Origin: CSP1-4 sp963777975
GTDB taxonomy: Bacteria > Chloroflexota > Limnocylindria > Limnocylindrales > CSP1-4
Direction of reading: 5' to 3'
Length of the DNA: 64,000 nucleotides
NCBI GenBank assembly: GCA_963777975.1
Contig: CAVZSO010000009.1
Location: forward strand, 186,001 to 250,000
In this document: piece by piece, positions 1 through 7,834 of the stretch
How positions within the stretch are numbered: the first letter of the stretch is position 1
How the letters are laid out: every line of letters begins with the position of its first letter
Position numbers and translations under genes: made by a program
The notes under the pieces: generated by a model
What the model saw: the letters and a program-made list of their open reading frames with translations, nothing else
Databases searched by the model: none
What the model was told of the DNA's origin: nothing

Positions 1-344
1 AGCTCTGCGTGCTCCTCCTCGTTCCAGCCAGCGCCAAGGCCGACCTGGATGCGCCCGCCGCTCATCTCGTCGGCCGTACCGACGATCTTCGCGAAGGTGC
101 CGGGCAGACGGAAGGTGACGGGCGAGACGAGCACGCCGAGCCCGATGCGCTCGGTCTCGCGCGCGAGGCCGGCCACGACGGTCCATGCGTCGGTCGTCGG
201 CAGGCCGGCTTCTCCCGGGAAGCTGGTGTAGTGATCGGAGCGCAGGAGCGTCTCGAAGCCGGCCGCTTCGGCCGTCCGCGCGACCGCCAGCTGCTCGAGA
301 TAGGACAGCCCTTGCTGGGGCTCGATCATCAGCGCGAAGCGCAT
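1..344 (-). CDS. LLM-class (luciferase-like) flavin-dependent oxidoreductase, 5' part only
   Basis: Reading the minus strand gives an uninterrupted protein of at least 114 residues that runs off the left edge. It starts MRFALMIEPQQG and contains the AGFETLLRSDHY segment and the G-ERIGLGVLVSPVTFR strand typical of the N-terminal half of the luciferase-like TIM barrel, followed by GRIQVGLGAGWNEEEH. Family knowledge: these enzymes use F420 or FMN for hydride transfer; the short N-terminus fits F420-dependent members, but cofactor choice cannot be read here. The ATG is preceded by a strong AAGGAGG ribosome site. It is divergent from the MarR gene, so it could be a target of that regulator. The C-terminal part lies outside the window. 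Confidence 0.85.
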   Translation of the reverse strand, partial: MRFALMIEPQQGLSYLEQLAVARTAEAAGFETLLRSDHYTSFPGEAGLPTTDAWTVVAGLARETERIGLGVLVSPVTFRLPGTFAKIVGTADEMSGGRIQVGLGAGWNEEEHAE

Positions 345-377
345 GCCGCCTCCTTGGCCCGGACTCGGTAGTACAGG

Positions 378-405
378 TTGACAGGATAGTTCATACGACT
401 ATAAT
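378..405 (+). promoter_or_regulatory. Perfect sigma-70-type promoter of the marR-efflux operon
   Basis: TTGACA at 378-383, a 16-nt spacer and TATAAT at 400-405 match the housekeeping consensus exactly. The ATG at 416 lies only 10 nt after the -10 box, so the predicted transcript starts at or just before the start codon (leaderless or nearly so). No Shine-Dalgarno sequence is present. Confidence 0.75.
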
Positions 406-426
406 CCTTCGTGTCATGGGAACTAT
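386..426. promoter_or_regulatory. Candidate MarR operator: ATAGTTC / GAACTAT inverted repeat
   Basis: ATAGTTC at 386-392 lies inside the promoter spacer and its exact reverse complement GAACTAT lies at 420-426, just inside the marR coding region. A second half-site pair ATAGT (386-390) and ACTAT (398-402) overlaps the -10 box. Binding by the adjacent MarR protein, giving autoregulation, is inferred from position. Confidence 0.4.
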
Positions 427-940
427 CTCCGCCGCCCGATCGAGCGACGACCAGGTCGTCGTACGCGACATCATCGCCGACATCGGCTCCTCGATCGGCG
501 AGCTTCGCTGCATCGGCAGTCAGCAGCTGGTGCGGGCCGGCGTGAGCATGAGCCATCTGCACGTGATGTGGATGCTCAAGCGACACGGCGAGCTGTCCAT
601 GGGCCGTCTGGCGGAGATGCTCGACGTCGGTCTCTCGAATGCCTCGGGTCTCATCGACCGGATGGCGGAGCGGGGCCTGGTCGAACGCGTCCGGGTGCCG
701 GACGACCGTCGTCTGGTGCTCGTCGCCCTGTCGGACCACGGTCGGGAGATGCTCGATCACGCCGACGTGCTGCGCAGCGATCTGATGGAGACGATCCTGC
801 GTCGACTGGAGCCCGCTCAGCTGCAGCGCGTGGCCGGCGCCCTGGCCGACATCCGGCAGGCCATGCGGGCCGCCACAGAGGCCGGCGAGCTGCCCAGCGA
901 GATGCACACCGACCACCACCCCATCAGCGCCTCGACCTAA
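416..940 (+). CDS. MarR-family transcriptional regulator
   Basis: Protein of 174 residues with the MarR winged helix: helix-turn-helix around ELSMGRLAEMLDVGLSNASG, then the wing VRVPDDRRLVLVALSDHGR with the conserved DDRR motif. Dimerisation helices flank it at both ends. MarR proteins repress nearby genes and release DNA on binding small phenolic or drug-like ligands. The efflux pump follows after 54 nt on the same strand, so this is a regulator-pump operon. The start is placed at the ATG at 416 because a consensus promoter ends 10 nt upstream; the longer open frame extends through that promoter. The ligand cannot be predicted. Confidence 0.88.
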   Translation: MGTISAARSSDDQVVVRDIIADIGSSIGELRCIGSQQLVRAGVSMSHLHVMWMLKRHGELSMGRLAEMLDVGLSNASGLIDRMAERGLVERVRVPDDRRLVLVALSDHGREMLDHADVLRSDLMETILRRLEPAQLQRVAGALADIRQAMRAATEAGELPSEMHTDHHPISAST

Positions 941-994
941 CCCACTTCAGCCCGGCGTCCCCGCGCCCCAGCCTCTCGAAGGAGACCATTCCCG

Positions 995-2710
995 ATGATG
1001 GAACACGCTCCCGACGTCGACGGCTTCGCCGACGTCCCATCTCTGACCGAAGACCCGGCCATGGGTCTGCCACATCGGCAGAAGATGGAGATCCTCTTCG
1101 CGGTCATGCTCGGGCTCTTCCTCGGGGCCCTCGATCAGACCATCGTCGGCCCGGCCCTGCCGACCATCGTGACCCAGCTGCAGGGCAACGAGTACTACAC
1201 CTGGGCCGTCACCATCTTCCTGCTGACCAGCACCATCAGCGTGCCCTTCTGGGGCAAGCTGTCCGATCTGTACGGACGCAAGCCGATCTTCATGATCGGT
1301 ATCAGCATCTTCCTCATCGGCTCGGCCCTGTCCGGCCTGAGTCAGGAGATGTGGCAGCTCATCCTCTTCCGCGGCATCCAGGGCGTCGGTGCCGGCTCGA
1401 TCTTCCCCGTCGCGCTGGCCGTCATCGGCGACATGTTCACGCCGCAGGAGCGCGGCAAGTACCAGGGCCTCTTCGGCGCCGTGTTCGGCATCGCCTTCGT
1501 CGTCGGCCCGCTCGTCGGCGGCTTCCTGACCGAGAACTTCAGCTGGCATTGGATCTTCTACGTCAACATCCCGATCGGGTTCGTCTCGCTCTTCTTCATC
1601 TGGCGGCTGCTGCCGACGGTCAAGAATCCCCGGGCGACACGCAGCTTCGACATCCTCGGCGGCATCATCTTCAGCATCGCCATCGCCTTCCTGCTCGTGG
1701 GCTTGACCAACAAGCAGTTCAGCGACTGGACCGATCCCAAGGTCGGCGGCTTCATCCTCATCGCCATCGTCGGCATCGTCCTCTTCATCCTCGCTGAGGC
1801 GCGGGCCAAGGAGCCGATCATCCCGCTCCATCTGTTCCGTCTGCGCACCTACTCGACGTCGATGATCTCGACCTTCTTCGCCAGCTTCGCCTTCTTCGGC
1901 GCCATCGTCTTCCTGCCGCGCTGGTTCCAGTTCGTGCACGGCTTCAGCCCGACCGCGTCGGGCCTGGCGGCCCTGCCGCTGATGGTCGGCCTGATCTTCA
2001 GCTCGATCGTGTCCGGCCTCGTCGTGTCGCGCACGGGCCGCTACAAGTGGCTGGTCGTCGGCGCCATCGTCCTGATGGCCATCTCGTCCGCGCTGATGAC
2101 CCAGCTCACGTCGACGACGCCACTGCCCATGGTCTGGTTCTGGATGTTCATCGCCGGCCTCGGCGTCGGTCCGACCTTCGCGGTCTTCACCATCATCATC
2201 CAGAACGCCGTGCCCTTCCACGACCTCGGCGTGGCGACCTCGAACCTGACGTTCTTCAGGCAGATCGGTGGCTCGGTCTCGCTGGCCATCGTGGGCACCA
2301 TCTTCGGCACCACGTTCGAGCAGCAGCTGGTCCCGCAGATCACGGCCACGGGCGTGCCGCCGCAGCTCGTCGATGGCTTTCAGCAAGCGAGCGCCGGCGG
2401 CGCCTTCGACATCGGCCAGCTGACCGGCGTCGGCCAGGATCTCGGCAAGACCATCCTGGGCCAGATCCCGGCGGCGGCACAGTCGTTCGTGGCGCCGTTC
2501 ATCAACGACATCGTCCAGGGCATCTACGCCGCCTTCAGCCTGGGCGTGGCGCAGACGTTCTACATCGCGGTCGGCGCCGCAGTCATCGCCGCGGTCGCCG
2601 CAGCCGCGATGATCGAGCATCCATTGCGGACCAGCGTGGCGCCCACAACGGTCGCCACCACCGGAAGCCAGCCGGCCAAGGCCGCCCTGCCCATCTCCAA
2701 CGCGGAGTAG
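995..2710 (+). CDS. MFS drug efflux pump, DHA2 (EmrB/QacA) family
   Basis: A 571-residue integral membrane protein with about 14 hydrophobic segments. Family marks: LDQTIVGPALPTI in TM1 (motif D1 of DHA2 antiporters), GKLSDLYGRKP between TM2 and TM3 (motif A), and VGPLVGGFL in TM5 (motif C, antiporter signature). Such proteins expel hydrophobic drugs in exchange for protons. The C-terminal loop between the last two helices is long and Gly/Ala-rich. A GAAGGAGA ribosome site precedes the ATG. It is co-transcribed with the MarR gene and ends at a strong hairpin. Confidence 0.9.
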   Translation: MMEHAPDVDGFADVPSLTEDPAMGLPHRQKMEILFAVMLGLFLGALDQTIVGPALPTIVTQLQGNEYYTWAVTIFLLTSTISVPFWGKLSDLYGRKPIFMIGISIFLIGSALSGLSQEMWQLILFRGIQGVGAGSIFPVALAVIGDMFTPQERGKYQGLFGAVFGIAFVVGPLVGGFLTENFSWHWIFYVNIPIGFVSLFFIWRLLPTVKNPRATRSFDILGGIIFSIAIAFLLVGLTNKQFSDWTDPKVGGFILIAIVGIVLFILAEARAKEPIIPLHLFRLRTYSTSMISTFFASFAFFGAIVFLPRWFQFVHGFSPTASGLAALPLMVGLIFSSIVSGLVVSRTGRYKWLVVGAIVLMAISSALMTQLTSTTPLPMVWFWMFIAGLGVGPTFAVFTIIIQNAVPFHDLGVATSNLTFFRQIGGSVSLAIVGTIFGTTFEQQLVPQITATGVPPQLVDGFQQASAGGAFDIGQLTGVGQDLGKTILGQIPAAAQSFVAPFINDIVQGIYAAFSLGVAQTFYIAVGAAVIAAVAAAAMIEHPLRTSVAPTTVATTGSQPAKAALPISNAE

Positions 2711-2765
2711 TCGATCGTCGACAAGGAGCGGGACATCCCGCTCCGTCCGCTCGATCCGAGCAGCA

Positions 2766-2797
2766 GAAGCGCCCGGCCCCTCAGGGCCGGGCGCTTC
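2766..2797. terminator. Strong GC hairpin between convergent genes
   Basis: A perfect 14-bp stem, GAAGCGCCCGGCCC and its complement, closes a CTCA loop. No long T run follows on the plus strand. It sits between the converging efflux pump and DUF4349 genes and probably ends transcription in both directions. Confidence 0.75.
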
Positions 2798-2835
2798 GAT
2801 GTCTCTCGTCGCGGGCTCGGCCCGCGGGCGGATGG

Positions 2836-3801
2836 CTAGGTGTTGGCGACGCCGCCGTCGGACGCCGGCACGGGTCGTCGGCCGACACCGAGCCGCCGAG
2901 CGACGAGCAGGACCAGGCCGAAGATCACGAGGCCAACGAGCAGCAACGGCAGCCCCACGATCCCCAGCCAGATACCGGCGGTCAGGACGCTCTGTCCGAG
3001 TTGGACGAGCTGGGCCAGCGCCTCATCGACGATGGCCGCCGGATCCCAGGCCCCCTGGACCGTGGTCACGGCGACGACCGGCATCGACCAGCCGACGGTG
3101 AGCGTCCCGTAGCTGGCCTGGTCGCGGAGATGATCGCGCTCGGCGGTCAGCTGCTCGATCTCGCCACGCACGGTCGTCAGCTGCGACTGGACCTCGAGGA
3201 TGTCGGGGATCTTCGTCGCCTGCACCATGATCGCCTGGAGCGAGCGCTCGGTGACCCGCAGGTTCTCGATGCGGGCGTCGAGGTCGACGACCGCGGTGGT
3301 GACCTCGACGGCCTGCGTCTGCTCGTTGACGACCTTCGTGCCCAGCGCCTTGAGGGCGGCCAGGGCGTCATCCCAGCGATCGGACGGGATGCGGTAGGTG
3401 ATCGAGGCGTAGGGCTGATCGCCCTCGGTCGCCATCTGCGAGCCGCTCACGTAGCCGCCCAGGCCGGTGATCGCCGTGTGCGCCTTGGCGACCGCGGCGT
3501 CGAAGTCGGCGACCTCGATGCCCAGCGAACCGGTGCGCACGATGAGCGCGTCGTCGCGCTGTCCGACCGCCTGGCCGTTCTCGTCGACGACAGCCACGGG
3601 GCCCGCGGAGGCCGCCGGGAGCGCACCCTCGCCGCCGCCCTTGGTGACGTCGCGGCCAGGGTTGCCGCCGATGGCCGAGCCACCGGCGTCCTGGACCGGC
3701 GCAGAGCCGGCCGACGCGCAGGCGCCGACCATGAGCATCACGACCGCGACCACGAGGATGACCTGGAGCGGTCGACGCGTCGACCGGGACTTGACTGACA
3801 T
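2836..3801 (-). CDS. DUF4349 lipoprotein
   Basis: A 321-residue protein. An N-terminal signal with lipobox VGAC (Cys about 28) is followed by a low-complexity linker. The DUF4349 domain (about 85-290) contains the RTGSLGIEVADFDAA opening and YASITYRIPSDRWDDAL. A predicted coiled coil (about 185-250, ITERSLQ-type heptads with QSQLTTVRGEIEQL) comes before one TM helix near residues 280-305 and a short basic tail. Family role is unknown; the topology suggests an envelope-anchored protein held by both lipid and TM helix. GGAGG precedes the ATG. Confidence 0.85.
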   Translation of the reverse strand: MSVKSRSTRRPLQVILVVAVVMLMVGACASAGSAPVQDAGGSAIGGNPGRDVTKGGGEGALPAASAGPVAVVDENGQAVGQRDDALIVRTGSLGIEVADFDAAVAKAHTAITGLGGYVSGSQMATEGDQPYASITYRIPSDRWDDALAALKALGTKVVNEQTQAVEVTTAVVDLDARIENLRVTERSLQAIMVQATKIPDILEVQSQLTTVRGEIEQLTAERDHLRDQASYGTLTVGWSMPVVAVTTVQGAWDPAAIVDEALAQLVQLGQSVLTAGIWLGIVGLPLLLVGLVIFGLVLLVARRLGVGRRPVPASDGGVANT

Positions 3802-3927
3802 CTGCCACCTCCCGAAGCAGCCACCCCACGGCATGTGGGATCGGTCAGCTTCGCGTCTGGCGCGCAGACGTGGGACCCATGGGCAGGGTTCCCGACGTCC
3901 GTGACGTGGGGATTCGTCGCGAGTGGC

Positions 3928-3933
3928 TACCAT
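3928..3933 (+). promoter_or_regulatory. TACCAT -10 box, leaderless-type promoter of the Rieske gene
   Basis: GGCTACCAT ends 9 nt before the ATG at 3943, with no Shine-Dalgarno sequence between. It fits the GCTANNNT pattern recurring in this window. Confidence 0.5.
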
Positions 3934-3942
3934 CGACGGGCC

Positions 3943-4431
3943 ATGACCGACGAGCTGACGATCCAGCCCATCCCGGATGGCTTGCGCGCGGCGGGCACGA
4001 CGAACGTGCCCTTCGAGCCTGTCCTGGCACTCGCCGACCTGCCAGCCGGGTCGCTGCACCGAGTGACGCGCGGCGACCTCGACATCCTCCTGGCACACAC
4101 CAGCCTCGGCCTCGTTGCGACCGACGATCGCTGCCCGCACATGTCAGCTCCGCTCTCCCAGGGGCGATTGGAGGACTGCGTCGTCGACTGTCCCCTGCAC
4201 AGCGCTCGCTTCGACCTGGCGAGCGGCGACGTGGTCCGGTTCCCGAGCACCGGTGGCCTGGACGCCGAGGGCACCTACCACCCGACATGGCAGACGCCGG
4301 GCAGCCCTCCGAAACCGGAGCCGACCGATGCCAAGGCCATGGCCCGCGCCGCGACCCGCGTCCGGAGGCTGCGCTACTACCCCCTGCGCGTGCGCGACGG
4401 CATCATCGAGATCGGGCTGCCCCGACCCTGA
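3943..4431 (+). CDS. Rieske [2Fe-2S] domain protein
   Basis: A 162-residue protein with a Rieske cluster motif: CPHMSAPLS (C-x-H) and, 18 residues later, CPLHSARFD (C-x2-H). The fold occupies about residues 25-120. The C-terminal third is unusual: a Pro-rich linker leads into RVRRLRYYPLRVRDGIIEI, a second copy of the closing beta segment of Rieske ferredoxins. There is no signal peptide or TM helix, so it is a soluble cytoplasmic ferredoxin-type protein rather than a bc1 subunit. The partner oxygenase or reductase is not adjacent. Start chosen at the ATG after the TACCAT box. Confidence 0.85.
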   Translation: MTDELTIQPIPDGLRAAGTTNVPFEPVLALADLPAGSLHRVTRGDLDILLAHTSLGLVATDDRCPHMSAPLSQGRLEDCVVDCPLHSARFDLASGDVVRFPSTGGLDAEGTYHPTWQTPGSPPKPEPTDAKAMARAATRVRRLRYYPLRVRDGIIEIGLPRP

Positions 4432-4527
4432 CGGCAGCCATCGGACCTGGCGCGGTCGGGTGCGCTCCGGTGCGCTCCGGGGCGGTGCGGTTGACCGAAG
4501 GGTACCCCGGCCTCAGAATGCCCGGCT

Positions 4528-6218
4528 ATGCACCGCCGCTTGGCGGCCTGGGTCTGTGCCCTCACCCTGGCCGCGATCGCGGTGGCCCTCCCGTCCTCAG
4601 CACCGACGGTCGAAGCCGCCACCGCGTGTACGAACTGGAAGAGTACCTACACTCCGCCCAAGACCATCCGGGTCCTGCGCTCGTACGGCGCGGCGTCCGG
4701 CAAGGTCCAGGTCGTCCCCTTCCGCGATTACGTCGAGAACGTCATGGCCTGGGAGTGGCCGGAGGCCTATCCGACCCAGGCGCTGCGCGCGGGCGCCGTG
4801 GCGGTCAAGCAATACGGCTGGTATTACGCGCGCAAGTGGCGAGGTGGCAAGACGGCCAGCGGCGTCTGCTACGACGTCAAGGACACCTCCGCCGACCAGA
4901 TCTATCGGCCCGAGACCCGCAGCGCGGGACCGAAGCAGCTCAAGGCGGTCGCGATGACCTGGAACCTGAGCATCCGACGAACGCGAGATGGCAAGCCCGG
5001 CACCTTCATCCTGACCGGCTACTCGCCCGGCTCGGTCGGCCACCTGCGGCGCCGAGAAGAACGGCTACCGTCTCTACCAGAAGGGCGTCAAGGCCTGCGC
5101 GAACGACGGCCTGACGTATCGAGCAGATCGCCCGCATCTACTACGGCAAGACGCTCCAGCTGACCGATCCTGGCCGCCACAACATCGTGGGCGGCGCCAA
5201 CGGTCCCGGCGACGTGGGCGCGGTCGTACCCGACGGCAGCGACATCGAGGTCCACGTGCTGCAATCGAGCGGCACCGCCTTCGTCGCTAGGCGCCGCGCC
5301 TGACAGCCAGCCGACCGACGACAGCGCGACCCTCGGGCGCGTTTCGGCCGACCTCGACGGCGATGGCGTACGACGAGCTGATCAGCCTCATCAGCCGACG
5401 GGCCGACCAGCCAGCACATCGAGGTTCGAAAGCCGAACGGCATGACGGCTATGGCGACCGGTCGATGACGGGCTCGCATGGGACTCGGCGACCGCCGGCG
5501 TGACCGCTTCGCCAGCAAGCGCGACGGTGCGCCGGGCGATCCAGCTCGTCGCCGGCGACTTCGACAACGACTACGACGATGACCTCGCTCTCGTCGTCAC
5601 CGGCGATGAGCCCGCCTCCGGATCGATCTAGCTGCTGCGCTCCTCGAAGACGTCCTTCCAGCCGCTCGTCGCAGACCTACGCCGGGGCCTTCGACCCGCG
5701 GCACGTCGCGGGCATTCGCGGGCGACGTGACCGGCGACGACCGGGCAGACATCGTGCTCGAGACGCCCAGCGGCTGACGGCCTGACCTTCCGCGTCATGG
5801 CCACGACGACGACCGACTGGCTGCTCGCCGATCCCGTGACCTGGTACACGGCCGTCGGCCTGACGACTGGAAGCAACAGGTCGATCCTGGCCGACGTCGA
5901 TCGCGACGGACGAGATGATATCGTGCTCGCCCTGCCCTACGGGCCTGAGGACCATCTATCGGGCCCTTCGGTCGACCGGCTCGACCTTCAGCGCCATCGA
6001 TCTCTATACGTCGTCCATCGTCATCGACCGCATCAAGCTCGCCTCCAGCGACGTCAACCACGATGGCCGGGGCGACGTCGTCGTCTTCGCGCGCCTGGCC
6101 GACGGCTCACCGGGGACGCGGGTCTACGTCTATCGATCGATGGGCACGTCCCTGCGCCGGCGCCGAGCTCTGGCGCGAGGACCTGGGCGTCGATTGGCAG
6201 GCGGTCGAGCCGTACTGA
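4528..6218 (+). pseudogene. Exported SpoIID-domain protein with FG-GAP/VCBS repeats, broken by several frameshifts
   Basis: A signal peptide (MHRRLAAWVCALTLAAIAVAL) leads into a SpoIID/LytB-like domain (IRVLRSYGAASGKVQVVPF, DYVENVMAWEWPEAYPTQALRAGAVAVKQYGWYY). The frame then shifts near 5040 and again near 5118, continuing as CGAEKNGYRLYQKGVKAC and ARIYYGKTLQLTD. Downstream, in changing frames, are at least five calcium-binding FG-GAP-like repeats: DLDGDGV near 5355, DFDNDYDDDLALV near 5560, DVTGDDRADIVL near 5728, DVDRDGRDDIVL near 5895 and DVNHDGRGDVVV near 6050. The last frame ends EDLGVDWQAVEPY-stop. An intact version would be an extracellular protein of roughly 560 residues, perhaps acting on or binding cell-wall glycans. 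Damage is denser here than elsewhere, so real decay and sequence error are both possible. Confidence 0.7.
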
Positions 6219-6237
6219 TCCTGGTTCCCCAGCCACG

Positions 6238-6435
6238 ATGATCCGTTCGACCCGGCTGCGGCTCATCATCGGCGTGGTGCTGATCGCAGCCGGCGTCGTC
6301 TGGATCGGGCAGGGCCTGGGGATCATCCCCGGCAGCTTCATGAGCGGGGACCCATTCTGGGCGGCCGCCGGCGGCGTTGCGCTTTCGGTCGGCGTGGTCC
6401 TCACCGTCAGCGCCCTGCGGCGCCCGCGCAGCTAG
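6238..6435 (+). CDS. Small two-helix membrane protein
   Basis: A 65-residue protein with two TM helices (about 8-26, LIIGVVLIAAGVVWIGQGLG, and 41-59) joined by a short loop IIPGSFMSGDPFW and ending in a basic tail RRPRS. It resembles small hypothetical membrane proteins of unknown role. Its stop codon interlocks with that of the convergent ArsC-like gene (CTAG shared). Start is the only ATG that keeps the first helix. Confidence 0.7.
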   Translation: MIRSTRLRLIIGVVLIAAGVVWIGQGLGIIPGSFMSGDPFWAAAGGVALSVGVVLTVSALRRPRS

Positions 6436-6797
6436 GCTGGATCAACCGCCAGCAGCCGCTTCCAGGCCGGCTCGTCGACGCCGGCTGCGAAGGCGTCGCC
6501 CCTGCGGACGAGCGGCAGCCGCAGCAAGCGCTGATCGTCGAGCAGTCGCCGCAGGAGGTCAGCGTCGTCCATCTGCAGCCACGCGAGCCCGAGCTCCTGG
6601 AAGCGCCTGCCCTCGCGGTCGACGAGCGTGCCTGCTCCCAATCGGTCGGCGAAGCGCCGAAGCTCGGTCGGTGCCATCGGCCGCACGGCCAGATCGACGA
6701 ACGCGATCGCCGTCCGGCGCTCCTTGAAGTAGCGCTCCGCCCGTCGCGTCTCGCGCGAGTCCTTGCGCCCGAAGACCTGCACCGGGATGTCGGTCAT
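6432..6797 (-). CDS. ArsC/Spx-like glutaredoxin-fold protein lacking the redox cysteine
   Basis: A 121-residue protein. It starts VQVFGRKDSRETRRAERYFKER, aligns with the ArsC-like family (beta1, active-site loop, helix) and keeps the fold through LRRFADRLGAGTLVDREG and LRLPLVRRGDAFAAG. The active-site position that normally holds Cys (C-x-x-[TS]-C-R or CGTCR) reads KDSRET, with no cysteine anywhere in the protein. It is therefore unlikely to reduce arsenate. A binding or regulatory role is an inference. It is 5 nt downstream of the phosphotriesterase-like gene and probably co-transcribed. Confidence 0.8.
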   Translation of the reverse strand: MTDIPVQVFGRKDSRETRRAERYFKERRTAIAFVDLAVRPMAPTELRRFADRLGAGTLVDREGRRFQELGLAWLQMDDADLLRRLLDDQRLLRLPLVRRGDAFAAGVDEPAWKRLLAVDPA

Positions 6798-6802
6798 GCG
6801 GA

Positions 6803-7753
6803 TCAGGCTTCCGGCGCCGCCAGCGTCAGGAGACGGCGTGGGTTGTCGACGATCAGCGTGCGCACGGTGGCGTCGTCGACGCCGAGCGCCTGGAGGCGCG
6901 GCAGGAAGGTCCGGGCAAGGTAGGTGAAGCCGTGGCCATCGTAGGCGGCCATCTGGCTGTCGTGACAGACGTCCTGGCTGAGCAGGATGCGTTCCGTGTG
7001 GCCGGCCTCGAGGAGGTCGAGCAGCAGGCGCAGCAGACGTGGCTCACCGTGGCGCTCGACGGGCGTGAAGTCCATGCCCAGGAAGTCGAACTCGACGTTC
7101 GCTCCGCGCCCGAGGATGGCTGCGTGGTACGCGGCGTCGGGATAGGAGTCGGCGTGGCCGACGACGACACGAGCAGGATCGAGGCCCTCCTCCTCGAAGA
7201 TCCGCAGCTGAGCTAGCCCGACATCCGACATCACGGCGTGGGTCGTGACCGACAGGCCCGTCCTGCGCGCCGCGCGCGCCGCCGCACGGTGGACGCGCTC
7301 CTCCTCGCCGGTCAGCCACGGCTTGTCGGTGCCGATCTCGCCGATGATGCCCGGCCGCACCCCGGAGCCGCGGACGCCGTCGCGGAACTCGCCGACGAGC
7401 TCGTCGGCCAGGTCGTCGACCGTGCGCTGCGCGATGCGCGCCTCGGCTGGGTAGTAGGCCTGGCGGTACCAGCCGCAGCCCATCACGATGTGCAGGCCGC
7501 TCGCCGAAGCCAGCCGCGCGAGACGCGCTGGATCGCGCCCGATGGCATCGAGTGAGACGTCCACCAGGCCGCTGCCGCCGACCGCCGTGAAGCGGGCGAG
7601 CTCGGTCACCATGAGATCTTCGTCGCCGGTCAGCTGCCAGTAATCCCAGCGGTTCGGGATCTGCCACAGGACGCAGCGGGTGTGCTCGTGCGGCAGGGTC
7701 ACGCCGAGCGCCTCGGCCGGGACGCGCCCGAGAACGGTCTGGACCTCGCCCAT
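6803..7753 (-). CDS. Phosphotriesterase-family metal hydrolase (PHP/lactonase-like)
   Basis: A 316-residue TIM barrel of the PTE family. Metal ligands are visible: LPHEHTR (H-x-H on strand 1), GEIG with Glu in the place of the carbamylated Lys of true phosphotriesterases, TTHAVM, VVGHADS and LLSQDVCHD. The Glu-bridged site is typical of phosphotriesterase homology proteins, many of which are lactonases; substrate is not predictable. An ATG (7753) is immediately preceded by GTG (7756), and either could start. Upstream DNA is a short degenerate tandem repeat with no clear ribosome site. Confidence 0.85.
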   Translation of the reverse strand: MGEVQTVLGRVPAEALGVTLPHEHTRCVLWQIPNRWDYWQLTGDEDLMVTELARFTAVGGSGLVDVSLDAIGRDPARLARLASASGLHIVMGCGWYRQAYYPAEARIAQRTVDDLADELVGEFRDGVRGSGVRPGIIGEIGTDKPWLTGEEERVHRAAARAARRTGLSVTTHAVMSDVGLAQLRIFEEEGLDPARVVVGHADSYPDAAYHAAILGRGANVEFDFLGMDFTPVERHGEPRLLRLLLDLLEAGHTERILLSQDVCHDSQMAAYDGHGFTYLARTFLPRLQALGVDDATVRTLIVDNPRRLLTLAAPEA

Positions 7754-7756
7754 CAC

Positions 7757-7834
7757 GCCGGCTCGCGCGTCAGGCGCTCGCGCATCGGCCCGCCTCGCAC
7801 ATCGAGCCCTCGCGCGTCGGGCGCTCGCGCATCA
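7757..7834. repeat. Degenerate tandem repeat, about five 14-17 bp units
   Basis: Units built on GGCGCTCGCGCATC follow each other between the two hydrolase genes. Two exact copies lie at 7773-7786 and 7820-7833, with weaker copies between and before them. The repeat covers the region where a ribosome site for the phosphotriesterase-like gene would be expected and reaches the last codon of the amidohydrolase. Confidence 0.6.
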
